DNA of 40,929 nt. Source: Nitrospirota bacterium (GTDB lineage Bacteria > Nitrospirota > Thermodesulfovibrionia > Thermodesulfovibrionales > UBA1546). Below, piece by piece: positions 25,724 to 34,763 of the stretch; position 1 is the stretch's first letter, and every line of letters starts with the position of its first letter. The stretch spans positions 1 to 40,929 of the forward strand of contig WPIF01000024.1 of the NCBI GenBank assembly GCA_009773185.1, read 5' to 3'. The translations under genes were made by a program, and so were the position numbers. The notes below the pieces were generated by a model, which searched no databases, was not told the DNA's origin, and saw nothing but the letters and a program-made list of their open reading frames with translations.

Positions 25724-26443
25724 TTATTCTCCTAAATATGCCTTTTTCACCTGCTCGTCATTAAGAAGTCCTTTTCCCAAACCATGCATTGTTATCTTGC
25801 CGCTTTCAAGTACATACCCCCTGTTAGAAAGATTTAAGGCTGCATGAGCATTCTGCTCCACAAGAAGAACAGTGATGCCGTCATGGTTTATCTCTTTTAT
25901 TGCCCTGAATATCCTGGTTACAATCAGTGGCGCAAGCCCCAGAGAAGGTTCATCAAGGAGAAGGAGCTTAGGGTCTGACATCAGGGCCCTTGATATAGCG
26001 AGCATCTGCTGCTCTCCTCCGCTCAATGTCCCTCCCATCTGTTTCCCCCTCTCTTTAAGAACAGGAAATAATTCATAAACCTTGTCAAATTGATTCTTAA
26101 ACTTTGAATTTTGAACTTTGAACTTTGTATTTTTAGTATATGCTCCCATCTCAAGGTTTTCCTTTACGGTCAGCCTCGGAAATATCCTTCTGCCTTCAGG
26201 CACATGGCTTATTCCCATCTCAACAATCCTGTGGGGAGGCACATCAGTAATATCTTCTCCGGTAAAAGATATGCTTCCGCTTCCGGGTCTCAGTATCCCT
26301 GATATTGTCATCAACGTTGTTGATTTGCCGGCTCCATTGTTTCCAATGAGGCAGACTATCTCACCCTGATCGATCTTCAGGGTAACCCCCTTTAACGCCT
26401 CTACAGGCCCGTAAAATGTATGTATGTTATTCAGTTCAAGCAT
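25724..26443 (-). CDS. livF: Branched-chain amino-acid ABC transporter ATPase LivF
   Basis: A 239-residue ABC ATPase with Walker A GNNGAGKST (34-42), signature LSGGEQQ, Walker B LLLLDEPS and the H-loop region. ATG 26443 is chosen since GGGAGAG precedes it and the protein then aligns with LivF; an upstream frame of 52 residues is encoded by the structured repeat and is not homologous. Between GAY and VYELFP it has 19 residues rather than about 12; the extra 7 correspond to three 7-mers of the array at 26101-26135. It partners LivG. Confidence 0.93.
   Translation of the reverse strand: MLELNNIHTFYGPVEALKGVTLKIDQGEIVCLIGNNGAGKSTTLMTISGILRPGSGSISFTGEDITDVPPHRIVEMGISHVPEGRRIFPRLTVKENLEMGAYTKNTKFKVQNSKFKNQFDKVYELFPVLKERGKQMGGTLSGGEQQMLAISRALMSDPKLLLLDEPSLGLAPLIVTRIFRAIKEINHDGITVLLVEQNAHAALNLSNRGYVLESGKITMHGLGKGLLNDEQVKKAYLGE
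26101..26135. repeat. Heptamer array in livF
   Basis: ACTTTGA, ATTTTGA, ACTTTGA, ACTTTGT, ATTTTTA in tandem inside the livF coding region. The encoded segment is Lys/Asn-rich (KNTKFKVQNSKFKNQ) and looks like a loop between conserved helices. Confidence 0.85.
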
Positions 26444-26457
26444 TTCCGCTCTCCCAT

Positions 26458-26594
26458 ATGCGGGAAGGGAATTGTCTTCGAGCGGTTTTATTTCCCCGAT
26501 ATTCCATAAAGTAAAGTAATCTGAAAAATAAGAGAGGGGAAATGCCTCGGAGCGCAGCGAGAAAGAGCGAGAAGATTGTTCCCTTCCACCGCAT
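26458..26594. repeat. Structured dispersed element, copy A (livG-livF spacer)
   Basis: The spacer holds an outer stem: ATGCG (26458-26462) with CGCAT (26590-26594), then GGAAGGGAA through CTTC (26463-26479) with GAAG through TTCCCTTCC (26571-26587), one mismatch. An inner stem pairs ATTTCCCC (26490-26497) with GGGGAAAT (26536-26543). Conserved single-strand blocks GAGCGGTTTT and CCTCGGAGCG-AGCGAGAA-GAGCGAGAA are shared with copy B. It starts immediately after the livG stop and ends just before the livF ribosome site. Confidence 0.8.
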
Positions 26595-26595
26595 G

Positions 26596-27357
26596 TCAAT
26601 GTTCTTTTCCAAGATATGCCTCGATTACCAGCGGATTTTTTCTTATCTCTCCCGGAGTCCCCTCTGCAATCCTGACACCATGGTCCAGTACAACTATATT
26701 TTCCGAAATACCCATGACAACTTTCATGTCATGCTCTATCAGAATGATTGTCTTTCCGAGTTCCTGAAGCTTCTTTATAAGTTCCATCATCTCTGATGTC
26801 TCCTGAGGGTTCATGCCTGCTGTTGGTTCGTCAAGCAGCATAAGCCGCGGCTCCGTTGCAATTGCCCTTGCAATCTCAAGCCTTTTCTGGCTTCCATAAG
26901 GGAGATTCCAGGAAAGCGTTTCAGCAAAGTCCTCCAGCCCTACGAGTTCGAGATATTCCAGGGCCTTTTCCTCTATTATTTTCTCCTCTTTCTTAAATGC
27001 ATTCCCCCTTAATATCGAGGCGAAAAGTCCGGCTCCTGTTCTGCAGTGCTGGGACACCATTATATTCTCAAAAACGCTCATCTCTTTAAAAAGCCTGATA
27101 TTCTGGAAGGTCCTTGCAATGCCAAGTTTTACAATACTGCTTGGCCGGAAACCTGTAATCTCTGTGTCGAGGAAACTTACCCTGCCCTTTGTAGGTTGTG
27201 TTATTCCGGTAAGGCAGTTAAAGAGTGTGGTCTTTCCTGCGCCATTCGGCCCTATAATGCTCGTTATAGAACCTTCCATGACCCTGAACCTGACCTCTTC
27301 GATCGCCCTGATGCCGCCAAAATGTTTGGTAAGGTCTCTAACTTCTAAAAGATACAC
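26596..27357 (-). CDS. livG: Branched-chain amino-acid ABC transporter ATPase LivG
   Basis: A 253-residue ABC ATPase: Walker A GPNGAGKTT (36-44), a signature region LPYGSQKRLEIARA, Walker B LMLLDEPTAG, and the long C-terminal extension typical of LivG. GTG 27357 is preceded by GGGAGGG and overlaps the livM stop by 20 bases, consistent with coupled translation. It forms the heterodimer with LivF. Confidence 0.95.
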   Translation of the reverse strand: MYLLEVRDLTKHFGGIRAIEEVRFRVMEGSITSIIGPNGAGKTTLFNCLTGITQPTKGRVSFLDTEITGFRPSSIVKLGIARTFQNIRLFKEMSVFENIMVSQHCRTGAGLFASILRGNAFKKEEKIIEEKALEYLELVGLEDFAETLSWNLPYGSQKRLEIARAIATEPRLMLLDEPTAGMNPQETSEMMELIKKLQELGKTIILIEHDMKVVMGISENIVVLDHGVRIAEGTPGEIRKNPLVIEAYLGKEH

Positions 27358-28588
27358 CCTTCCCTCCCATCAGATATCTGCTCTCCCCGGCGAGCCGACT
27401 GAGGCGCCCGGGACGGAAAAGGCCCTGAGGCCTGAATATCATAAGCAGAACAAGGCCGCTCCCAAGTGCAAGCATCCTGTAAAGCTGTATCTCTCTTAAC
27501 ATCTCCGGCAGTATCACAAGTATGACTGCACCCAGGATAACGCCCGGTATGCTTCCCAGGCCGCCCAGAATCACCATGCTGAGTATCAGCACGGATTCCA
27601 TAAATGTAAAGCTCTCAGGAGATACAAACTGCATCTTGGCTGCAAATAAAGCGCCGGCAGCCCCGGCCCAGAAAGCGCCAAATGCAAATGCATATAATTT
27701 ATACGCGGTCGTGTTTATGCCTATTGAAGAAGATGCAATCTCGTCTTCCCTTATTGCAACCCATGCTCTTCCGGTTCTCGATTTATAAACCCTTCTGACC
27801 ATAAATACTGTCAGCGCCACAAATGCCAGGATAAAATAATAATAGTAACTTAATCCTCCGAGGGGCGTAGCAAATAAATAAGGGGGTTCTATACCTCCTA
27901 TTCCATTAGGGCCCTTTGTCACAGAATCCCAGTTGTTAAGCACAAGGCGCACTATCTCTCCAAACCCGAGGGTGACTATGGCAAGATAATCTCCTTTAAG
28001 CCTTAACGCCGGGACTGCAAGCAGGAACCCTGAAAAACTGGCAAGCACGACTGACAGAGGAAGGGCTGACCAGAACCCCAAGCCCATTTTTGTATTAAGC
28101 AACGCATAAGAATAAGCGCCTATTGCATAAAAGGCAACAAACCCGAGATTTAATAATCCTGCAAAGCCGACAACAACATTAAGCCCCTGCGCCAATATTA
28201 CATAGATGCCCGCAAGTATCAGCACGTCAATAAAATAATCTTTGGCAAAAAAGGGGACAGAAAGAATAAAACCAAGTAAAAGCAAATAAGCAACAAACCG
28301 GGGAGTTTTAGGCCTTGCATACACGGTTTCCAGGCCGCTGCTTACAGATTGTCTTATGACATTGAACTTTTCCGTCAGTGTTTTTGCATAACCAGACAGC
28401 GCTCTAAAAATGAATAGTAATATTGAGAGCGTTACAAAAAGGATTAATGCATCCTTAATTCCCCTGAAAGGTAGAAACAGCAGGGCAAGCCATAATGCAA
28501 TTATTACCGGCCTTAAGACAAACCCCAATCTTTTTTTATCCGTATCCTTTGCTCTCTGCTCTTTGCTCTCTGCTCTTTGTTCTCTCAT
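27338..28588 (-). CDS. livM: Branched-chain amino-acid ABC transporter permease LivM
   Basis: A 416-residue permease with about ten helices, including the conserved GLNVVVGFAGLLNLGFVAFYAIG segment and GADG-type cytoplasmic loop. The first 18 residues (MREQRAESKEQRAKDTDK) are coded by a CAGAGAG/CAAAGAG heptamer array (28548-28586) directly after the ATG, giving a hydrophilic leader unlike usual LivM N-termini. The gene lies 3 bases after livH. Confidence 0.94.
   Translation of the reverse strand: MREQRAESKEQRAKDTDKKRLGFVLRPVIIALWLALLFLPFRGIKDALILFVTLSILLFIFRALSGYAKTLTEKFNVIRQSVSSGLETVYARPKTPRFVAYLLLLGFILSVPFFAKDYFIDVLILAGIYVILAQGLNVVVGFAGLLNLGFVAFYAIGAYSYALLNTKMGLGFWSALPLSVVLASFSGFLLAVPALRLKGDYLAIVTLGFGEIVRLVLNNWDSVTKGPNGIGGIEPPYLFATPLGGLSYYYYFILAFVALTVFMVRRVYKSRTGRAWVAIREDEIASSSIGINTTAYKLYAFAFGAFWAGAAGALFAAKMQFVSPESFTFMESVLILSMVILGGLGSIPGVILGAVILVILPEMLREIQLYRMLALGSGLVLLMIFRPQGLFRPGRLSRLAGESRYLMGGKGVSFRS
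28548..28586. repeat. Heptamer array at the 5' end of livM
   Basis: TTTGCTC, TCTGCTC, TTTGCTC, TCTGCTC, TTTGTTC on the + strand, covering almost the first 12 codons of livM. The same unit (CAGAGAG/CAAAGAG on the coding strand) recurs in larC at 39804-39838. Confidence 0.85.
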
Positions 28589-28591
28589 TTC

Positions 28592-29494
28592 CTATACCTT
28601 TTCCTCATGAGCCTTTCCAAAAAGGCCGGACGGCTTGATGAACAGAATGATAATCAGGATGATAAATGCGTATGCGTCCTTGTATTCAGGGGATATATAA
28701 CTCGAGCTTAGACTCTCAACCAGGCCGAGGAGTATTCCACCGAACATCGCGCCGGGGATACTCCCTATACCGCCAAGCACTGCTGCGGTAAATGCCTTTA
28801 TGCCGGCGATATACCCTATGGAATAATTCACAAGCCCGTAGTACATCGCAACCATCAGGCCTGCAACCGCAGCAAGCCCGGAGCCTATGACAAAGGTAAC
28901 GGATATAACAGTGTCAATGTTGATACCGACCAGAGAAGCCATTGTCTTATCCTGCGCCACTGCCCTCATGGCCTTACCCATCCTTGTTTTTGTTATAAAG
29001 AGATTAAGGAGCATCATCAAAACAGCCGAAACAACGATTATAAAAATCTGTATATATGTAAAAGTCATGCCCTGCATCTCAAAGCCTGTTTCCTCAAACA
29101 GATGCGGAAAGACCTTATCGGTTGCGCCCTGCGTGAGCATTACATAATTCTGAAGAAAGATCGAAACACCGATGGCGCTTATCAATGGGCTGAGCCTTGA
29201 TGCATTTCTCAAAGGCTTATAAGCTGTTTTTTCTATTGTAAAACCATACGCTGAACAAAAAACTATGGAAAGTACAAATGTCAGCGCCAGGGCTAACGGA
29301 AGGCTGTATGATGTAAGTCCGATGGCTGTAAAAAAACCGAGGAATATAATCCCGAGATATGCGCCGAGCATGTAAATTTCTCCATGCGCAAAATTTATAA
29401 GCTCGAGTATCCCGTAGACCATTGTATAGCCCAGGGCTATGAGCGCATAGACGCCTCCGACCGTAAGACCGTTGATTACCTGTTGGACGAACAC
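28592..29494 (-). CDS. livH: Branched-chain amino-acid ABC transporter permease LivH
   Basis: A 300-residue permease with about eight helices. Conserved stretches include VGGVYALIALGYTMVYGIL near the N-terminus, NFAHGEIYMLGAY, and AGIKAFTAAVLGGIGSIPGAM near the C-terminus. It is the first gene of the operon livH-livM-livG-livF. The periplasmic binding protein (LivJ/LivK) is not in the window, so it must be encoded elsewhere. Substrate could be branched-chain amino acids, urea or another small amide. Confidence 0.94.
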   Translation of the reverse strand: MFVQQVINGLTVGGVYALIALGYTMVYGILELINFAHGEIYMLGAYLGIIFLGFFTAIGLTSYSLPLALALTFVLSIVFCSAYGFTIEKTAYKPLRNASRLSPLISAIGVSIFLQNYVMLTQGATDKVFPHLFEETGFEMQGMTFTYIQIFIIVVSAVLMMLLNLFITKTRMGKAMRAVAQDKTMASLVGINIDTVISVTFVIGSGLAAVAGLMVAMYYGLVNYSIGYIAGIKAFTAAVLGGIGSIPGAMFGGILLGLVESLSSSYISPEYKDAYAFIILIIILFIKPSGLFGKAHEEKV

Positions 29495-29549
29495 AGAAGA
29501 TTCTAACAGAAAAAGGCAGTGTTTTTAAATCTCTTATGAGGTAAAAACG

Positions 29550-31358
29550 TCAAACCTGCAAAGCCTTCTTTGAATCAATCTCCTTAATCATCGCGTCTAT
29601 CTCCACTGCATCCATTGTCTCTTTCTCAAGCAATGTCTTTGCAAAGACATCAAGCGTATCAAAGTTATTCGCAAGAAGCGTCTTCGCCCTTTCGTATGCC
29701 TCGATGACTATGCGTTTCACTTCCTCGTCTATGTCCTCTGCTGTTTTTTCGCTGTAATCCTTATGCTTGGCTATATCCCTTCCAAGGAATACCTGTTCCT
29801 CTTTTTTGCCGAAGGTCAATGGCCCGAGTTTTTCACTCATCCCCCATTCCGTAACCATTCTCCTTGCAAGGTCTGTTGCCCTCTCAAGGTCATTGCCCGC
29901 GCCTGTTGTCATATGTTTTAACGCAAGCTCCTCAGCAGCCCGCCCGCCGAGAAATACTGCAAGTGTCTGCAATAAATAATCCTTTGAATAAGTATATTTG
30001 TCATCAATAGGAAGCTGCTGTGTTACACCAAGCGCCCTTCCCCTCGGGATGATGCTTACCTTATGAATAGGGTCTGTTCCGGGCGTAAGCTTTGCCACAA
30101 GGGCATGCCCTGCCTCATGATAGGCGGTATTCTTCTTTTCTGATTCGCTTATTATCATGCTCTTACGCTCAACGCCCATCAGAACTTTATCCTTTGCAAA
30201 CTCAAAGTCAGACATGTCAACCTTGCTCTTTGATTTTCTTGCAGCAAGGAGCGCTGCTTCATTTACAAGATTGGCCAGGTCAGCCCCTGAAAATCCAGGC
30301 ACTCCCCGCGCAATAAGCTCAAGATTTACATTTTCATCAAGTGGAATACTTTTCGTATGCACCTTTAATATCTCGTGCCTGCCGTTTACATCAGGCACCG
30401 GCACAACGACCTGTCTGTCAAACCTTCCCGGCCTTAGCAACGCAGGGTCAAGCACATCAGGCCTGTTAGTAGCTGCAAGAATTATCACTCCTTCGTTTCC
30501 CTCAAACCCGTCCATCTCTACCAGCAGCTGGTTTAAAGTCTGCTCCCTCTCGTCGTGGCCTCCGCCGAGTCCTGCTCCCCTGTGGCGGCCCACAGCATCT
30601 ATTTCATCAATAAAAATTATGCACGGCGCATTTTTCTTTGACTGTTCAAATAAATCTCTTACACGCGATGCCCCGACGCCGACAAACATCTCGACAAAAT
30701 CAGAGCCTGATATCGAAAAAAACGGAACGCCGGCCTCTCCTGCAATTGCCTTTGCCAGAAGGGTCTTGCCCGTGCCCGGAGCGCCGACAAGGAGCACACC
30801 CTTTGGTATCTTGCCTCCGAGTTTTGAAAATTTCTGGGGGGCCTTGAGAAAATCTATTATCTCCTGAACCTCATACTTTGCCTCTTCTATTCCCGCTACA
30901 TCAGCAAAGGTTATCTTTACAGCCTTATCAGACACAAGCTTTGCCTTGCTCTTTCCGAATGATAATGCCTTGTTCCCCCCTGTCTGCATCTGGCGCATAA
31001 AGAATATCCAGACCAGCACGAGAAATATTATGGGGCCCCAGGAAAAAAAGAAATTCACATACCATGGGTTCTGTTCAGGCGGCTTTGCCGTAATCTTCAC
31101 TCCCTTTGCCTTTAACTCCTTGACAAGGTCAGGGTATTCCGCCAGATAGGTCTTGAATTTTTTACCATCATTTAAGCGGCCCATGACATAATTTTCTTTT
31201 ATGACAACCTCCTCGACATTGCCTGCATCAAGCTTTGCTATGAATTCTGAGAATATCATTTCCTCCTCAGCCTTCTTTGGCGTGTTCAGGAGATTAATCA
31301 GGAGTATTGTCATTACTGCCATCAAGACCCAGATAAACAGATTCCTGTATTTATTCAA
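29550..31358 (-). CDS. ftsH: ATP-dependent zinc metalloprotease FtsH
   Basis: A 602-residue membrane AAA+ protease. Two N-terminal helices (about 8-25 and 103-122) flank a periplasmic domain. Walker A is GAPGTGKT (192-199), with Walker B IIFIDEID, the second-region-of-homology [12 protein letters not shown] and zinc motif HEAGH (414-418). TTG 31358 is the start, preceded by AGGAGG. It degrades short-lived and misassembled membrane and cytosolic proteins. Length is slightly shorter than E. coli FtsH at the C-terminus. Confidence 0.97.
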   Translation of the reverse strand: MNKYRNLFIWVLMAVMTILLINLLNTPKKAEEEMIFSEFIAKLDAGNVEEVVIKENYVMGRLNDGKKFKTYLAEYPDLVKELKAKGVKITAKPPEQNPWYVNFFFSWGPIIFLVLVWIFFMRQMQTGGNKALSFGKSKAKLVSDKAVKITFADVAGIEEAKYEVQEIIDFLKAPQKFSKLGGKIPKGVLLVGAPGTGKTLLAKAIAGEAGVPFFSISGSDFVEMFVGVGASRVRDLFEQSKKNAPCIIFIDEIDAVGRHRGAGLGGGHDEREQTLNQLLVEMDGFEGNEGVIILAATNRPDVLDPALLRPGRFDRQVVVPVPDVNGRHEILKVHTKSIPLDENVNLELIARGVPGFSGADLANLVNEAALLAARKSKSKVDMSDFEFAKDKVLMGVERKSMIISESEKKNTAYHEAGHALVAKLTPGTDPIHKVSIIPRGRALGVTQQLPIDDKYTYSKDYLLQTLAVFLGGRAAEELALKHMTTGAGNDLERATDLARRMVTEWGMSEKLGPLTFGKKEEQVFLGRDIAKHKDYSEKTAEDIDEEVKRIVIEAYERAKTLLANNFDTLDVFAKTLLEKETMDAVEIDAMIKEIDSKKALQV

Positions 31359-31404
31359 GATTGCCTCCTAATGATATATTGTATAGTTTACTATTTTACC
31401 ACAT

Positions 31405-32142
31405 TTAAAAGCTCAGGACATTACCTTCTATCCTTATAGTCTTTTTCTGGATATCCACCAGTCTCTTTATCCCATCTGATGCAAGTTCTATAAGACTGTC
31501 CAGCGTATCTTTTGAAAACGGCAGCCCCTCTGCAGTGCCCTGCACTTCGACAAGGTTCCCGCTGCCTGTCATCACTACATTCATATCAACCTCTGCCGAC
31601 GAATCCTCGGCATAGGTAAGGTCAAGGACCGGCTCGCCATTTACAACCCCGACACTTACTGCTGCAAGGTAATCTTTTAATGGCATCCTTTCTATTAACC
31701 CGTTCCTCAAGGCATAGTTCAGTACATCTGCAAGACAGATAAAGGCACCTGTTACACTGACTGTCCTCGTACTGCCGTCTGCCTGAATAACATCACAATC
31801 TATCCAGATCGTCCTTTCGCCAATCATAGTCAGGTCAACAACAGACCTCAGTGCCCTTCCAATAAGCCTCTGGATCTCATGAGTCCTGCCTCCGATCCTC
31901 CCTGCACTGGACTCACGCATTATCCTCGTCCTGGATGATTTAGGCAGCATAGAATACTCTGCAGTTACCCATCCCTTCTTCTGGTCTTTCAGAAACTGGG
32001 GGACTTTCTCTTCTATTGATGCAGTGCAGATAACCCTTGTGTCTCCCATCTCGATAAGCACAGAACCTTCTGCAGTGCCTATAAAATTTCTGGTTATTTT
32101 CAGTTCTCTCATGTCAGTGTTCTTCCTCTTGTCAGGCCTCAT
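31405..32142 (-). CDS. rph: Ribonuclease PH
   Basis: A 245-residue phosphorolytic 3'-5' exoribonuclease that trims tRNA 3' ends. Family landmarks [34 protein letters not shown] and [15 protein letters not shown] are present, and the phosphate-binding region [12 protein letters not shown] is intact. GGAGG precedes the ATG. It is next to murI and the GerMN gene, an order common in several phyla. The nearby tRNA genes encode their own CCA ends. Confidence 0.96.
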   Translation of the reverse strand: MRPDKRKNTDMRELKITRNFIGTAEGSVLIEMGDTRVICTASIEEKVPQFLKDQKKGWVTAEYSMLPKSSRTRIMRESSAGRIGGRTHEIQRLIGRALRSVVDLTMIGERTIWIDCDVIQADGSTRTVSVTGAFICLADVLNYALRNGLIERMPLKDYLAAVSVGVVNGEPVLDLTYAEDSSAEVDMNVVMTGSGNLVEVQGTAEGLPFSKDTLDSLIELASDGIKRLVDIQKKTIRIEGNVLSF

Positions 32143-32170
32143 CTATCCTCCATTCTTAAAGCTATGCCTT

Positions 32171-32198
32171 CAGCAATCAGCTAACAGCTGACAGCTAT
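32171..32198. repeat. Heptamer array at the murI stop codon
   Basis: CAGCAAT, CAGCTAA, CAGCTGA, CAGCTAT in tandem. The last murI codons (Ala-Val-Ser-Cys) and its TAG stop lie within the array, so the array has defined the end of the protein. Confidence 0.7.
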
Positions 32199-32993
32199 TT
32201 TTTCTATATATTTTATCTTCTGTTCGAGAAACCTCTCGCCAACCTTTATAAACCTTTCAGGAGAATCAGTGACATAAAATTCCCTTGAGGGCTTTCCCTT
32301 TAATTTTCTCTCCCCGCTGTCTTTTTTCAGAATATCTTTTATCTTTTTTGCGGTCTCGACAGCAGAATCTATAAGTCTTACATCCGGGCCCATAACCATT
32401 GAAATAACATTTTTCAGCAAAGGATAATGCGTACAACCCAGGACAAGGGTGTCTATGCCCTTATCCTTTATGCCGCTGAGATATTTTTCTGCCACCACCC
32501 TTGCAACCTCGCCCTCGGTCCACCCTTCTTCAACCAATGGTACAAAGAGCGGGCATGGAAGGCTGAATATCTCTGCGCTCTTGTCAAGCGCCTTTATTGT
32601 CTTTTTATATGCGCTGCTTCTGACTGTTGCCTCTGTCCCTATTATTCCGATTTTCTTATTCCCCGTGCTTTTAAGTGCTGCTTCTGCACCGGGCTCTATA
32701 ACACCGATAACCGGGATAGACACGCTCTTCCTGATTGCAGCCAGACTGACAGAAGATGCCGTATTGCATGCAATAACCAATAGTTTTATGCCCTTTGATA
32801 CAAGAAACCGGGTGTTCTCAAAAGAATATCTCATAACAGTTTCAGAAGACCTTATGCCATAAGGGACCCTCGCTGTATCACCGAGATAGATAGTGCTTTC
32901 AGCAGGCAACACCCTGAATATCTCCTTCAGGACTGTAAGCCCGCCTATTCCGGAATCAAAAACCCCTATGGGGCTGTTATTCTCAGAGGCCAC
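32181..32993 (-). CDS. murI: Glutamate racemase
   Basis: A 270-residue enzyme making D-glutamate for peptidoglycan. The two catalytic cysteines are seen: Cys76 in VIACNTAS and Cys187 in LGCTHYP. GVFDSGIGGLTV at the N-terminus is conserved. GTG 32993 is the start and overlaps the end of the GerMN gene by 11 bases. The C-terminus is formed by a heptamer array. The neighbouring amidase and GerMN genes fit a cell-wall cluster. Confidence 0.95.
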   Translation of the reverse strand: MASENNSPIGVFDSGIGGLTVLKEIFRVLPAESTIYLGDTARVPYGIRSSETVMRYSFENTRFLVSKGIKLLVIACNTASSVSLAAIRKSVSIPVIGVIEPGAEAALKSTGNKKIGIIGTEATVRSSAYKKTIKALDKSAEIFSLPCPLFVPLVEEGWTEGEVARVVAEKYLSGIKDKGIDTLVLGCTHYPLLKNVISMVMGPDVRLIDSAVETAKKIKDILKKDSGERKLKGKPSREFYVTDSPERFIKVGERFLEQKIKYIEKIAVSC

Positions 32994-33573
32994 TTTTGCC
33001 AGCCGCTCCGGTTTCCTGTGAAACTGTATCTTTTAACGGATAGAGCAGATATATATGCCCTCCGAGACTTTCCATCTCCCTGCCCTCTATCAATATTTTT
33101 ACATCAGTTATGTCCTGCACATTTGAAATAAGACTTTCAAAGATACCTTTCAATAGCAAAAATTCTGCCGCTATGTCCCCGCTGAAGTTCCTTCTGAATT
33201 CATCCGACAAGTCAACGTACAGGATGCTGTCACTGCCCCTGTATAAACCAAGAAGTTTTGTGTCCCTGGGCACCTCCGAACCTTTTGAATTAACAGGCCC
33301 TTTAAAAAATTCACCGAGCACCGCCTCTGCAACAGCCATCTGTGCCATTTTCCTCTGCACTTTCCTTTCTTCCATCTGGAGCCGGCCTTCCACCGGATAA
33401 TAGACTCTCAGCGTAAACAGGTCTCCTGTCGGCATGATGCCTGTCTCTTCTGCCTCTTTTTCAGGAGAGGGTTGTGAGGGAAATTTTTTTGAAAAATAAA
33501 AAAAACCCCCTGCCAGGCCGCCCGCAAACAACAAAACAAGGATTATTGCCCACCGATATTTTTTATTGCCCAT
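32983..33573 (-). CDS. GerMN-domain membrane-anchored protein
   Basis: A 196-residue protein with an N-terminal membrane anchor (residues about 8-28, WAIILVLLFAGGLAGGFFYF) and a GerMN domain (about 50-185): TLRVYYPVEGRL, AEAVLGEFFKGP, ILYVDLSDEF and DVKILIEGREMESLGGH are typical. GerMN domains occur in spore GerM and in many non-sporulating bacteria beside amidases, where they are thought to act at the cell wall. It overlaps the amidase gene end by 11 bases. Confidence 0.87.
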   Translation of the reverse strand: MGNKKYRWAIILVLLFAGGLAGGFFYFSKKFPSQPSPEKEAEETGIMPTGDLFTLRVYYPVEGRLQMEERKVQRKMAQMAVAEAVLGEFFKGPVNSKGSEVPRDTKLLGLYRGSDSILYVDLSDEFRRNFSGDIAAEFLLLKGIFESLISNVQDITDVKILIEGREMESLGGHIYLLYPLKDTVSQETGAAGKSGL

Positions 33574-34525
33574 AATAAGAAATTCCTTTTATGATTGCCT
33601 CTGCAAGCCTTGCACGTGTCTTCTGGTCATAACTCATAATCTTAAATGAAGGCGCCTCAACTAAAACAGCAGGCGCGCCAACAGAATTAAGCACAGGCAA
33701 TGACATCTCCCTCTGGACAACATTAAGATTAAACTCCTCCTTAACAGCCTTTCCAAGAGCCTCCGCAAGCTTCATGCTCTTCTGGGCATATTTTCTCTGC
33801 CTTGAACTTAGGCCATACGCATCTGATGCCGGCTGCTCAGAACCCGTTTCAGCAATCATGGGCACGTACAAGACAAAGCTCTCAGATGCTGCGGTATGTA
33901 TGCTTATAAATATCTCCGGCATTTTCTGGTTAGCAAACATGGCCCTGTCCCTGAGCTGCACAGACTGGTCACTCTTCCTCGTGAGAAAAACCGCTTTACC
34001 CCTCTTTATCAATATAGCTTCTATATCCTTTGCAATCGCAAGGGCAACGTCCTTCTCTTTCAATTCACTGCCCATAATTCCAAAATCATACCCCCCGTGG
34101 CCCGGGTCAATAACAAAAACCTTCTGCGATAACATAACCTCTGCCTGCGCTTTTATGTCTGCAGGCCCTTTTGCGTTTACTGCCGATATGTCTACCACAA
34201 GCCGTGGCGGAGAAGAAAGCCTCAAGACCTTCATCTCAAAAGGTTCCTTAAGATTTATTGTCAGGATCCTTTCCTTTGCTGATATTTCAAGGTTAAAATC
34301 CTTTTGTGGCTTAAGATTAAAAACAAACGGAAACTCAACATTTATCTGCATGCCTGACAAAGAAACATTTGTCTTTTTCAGAAAAGATTCCTCAGCCTCA
34401 AATACTAACCGGAGAATTCCTTCCTGCCTCCCTGCCCTGACAGTGACGTCGGTCTTTTCCAGTGCAAAAACAGGAATAACCAATACCGCTAAAAAAATTA
34501 CAGCTGTTAACGCTGCCTTTTTCAT
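33563..34525 (-). CDS. N-acetylmuramoyl-L-alanine amidase (Amidase_3)
   Basis: Cleaves the amide bond between MurNAc and L-alanine. The 320-residue product from ATG 34525 begins with a signal peptide (AALTAVIFLAVLVIPVFA), then an AMIN-like beta domain (about 25-140), then the catalytic domain: DPGHGG, Glu in ELKEKD, and SIHTA (zinc ligands His, Glu, His) plus the late VLVEA. The upstream in-frame extension runs through the tRNA-Glu gene and is rejected; ATG 34543 (6 residues longer) is the alternative. The site SIHTA replaces the usual SIHAN, which is tolerated in the family. Confidence 0.92.
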   Translation of the reverse strand: MKKAALTAVIFLAVLVIPVFALEKTDVTVRAGRQEGILRLVFEAEESFLKKTNVSLSGMQINVEFPFVFNLKPQKDFNLEISAKERILTINLKEPFEMKVLRLSSPPRLVVDISAVNAKGPADIKAQAEVMLSQKVFVIDPGHGGYDFGIMGSELKEKDVALAIAKDIEAILIKRGKAVFLTRKSDQSVQLRDRAMFANQKMPEIFISIHTAASESFVLYVPMIAETGSEQPASDAYGLSSRQRKYAQKSMKLAEALGKAVKEEFNLNVVQREMSLPVLNSVGAPAVLVEAPSFKIMSYDQKTRARLAEAIIKGISYYGQ

Positions 34526-34606
34526 GACATATACATTTTCCATATATAAGGGATGTTTTGCAACTAAAGTTTTAAAAAGTTCAATGCAGAACAGATGCAA
34601 ATGCTT

Positions 34607-34682
34607 TGGCGGTCCCAACGGGATTCGAACCCGTGTTTTAGCCTTGAGAGGGCCACGTCCTAGGCCTCTAGACGATGGGACC
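34607..34682 (-). tRNA. tRNA-Glu (anticodon CTC)
   Basis: 76 bases including an encoded CCA. Acceptor GGTCCCA pairs with TGGGACC, discriminator G. The anticodon loop is CTCTCAA, giving CTC. T-arm TTCGAATCC is standard. It lies between the amidase and tRNA-Gln, separated from the latter by a heptamer-rich spacer. Confidence 0.97.
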
Positions 34683-34686
34683 AACT

Positions 34687-34762
34687 TAAAAAAAGAGTTA
34701 AAAGTTGAGAGTTAAGAATTTTAAAACTTTTCACTTTTAACTTTAAACTTCTAACTTTGAAT
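34687..34762. repeat. Inverted heptamer arrays between two tRNA genes
   Basis: The tRNA spacer is filled by AT-rich 7-mers (TTAAAAG, TTGAGAG, TTAAGAA on one side; TTTTCAC, TTTTAAC, TTTAAAC, TTCTAAC on the other). The two halves are near reverse complements and could fold as one long hairpin. Confidence 0.7.
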
Positions 34763-34763
34763 A

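Noticed and set aside
26444-26599. 52-residue N-terminal extension of LivF
   Set aside because: It translates the structured repeat; LivF homology begins exactly at ATG 26443 after GGGAGAG.
29767-30867. Long plus-strand open frames opposite ftsH (up to 236 codons)
   Set aside because: Antisense shadows of a conserved gene with regular codon bias; composition is Ser/Pro-rich and unlike a protein.
32427-32862. Plus-strand frames opposite murI
   Set aside because: Shadows of murI; no ribosome site and no recognisable domain.
33774-34715. 313-codon plus-strand frame opposite the amidase
   Set aside because: Antisense shadow that also runs through tRNA-Glu; no independent evidence.
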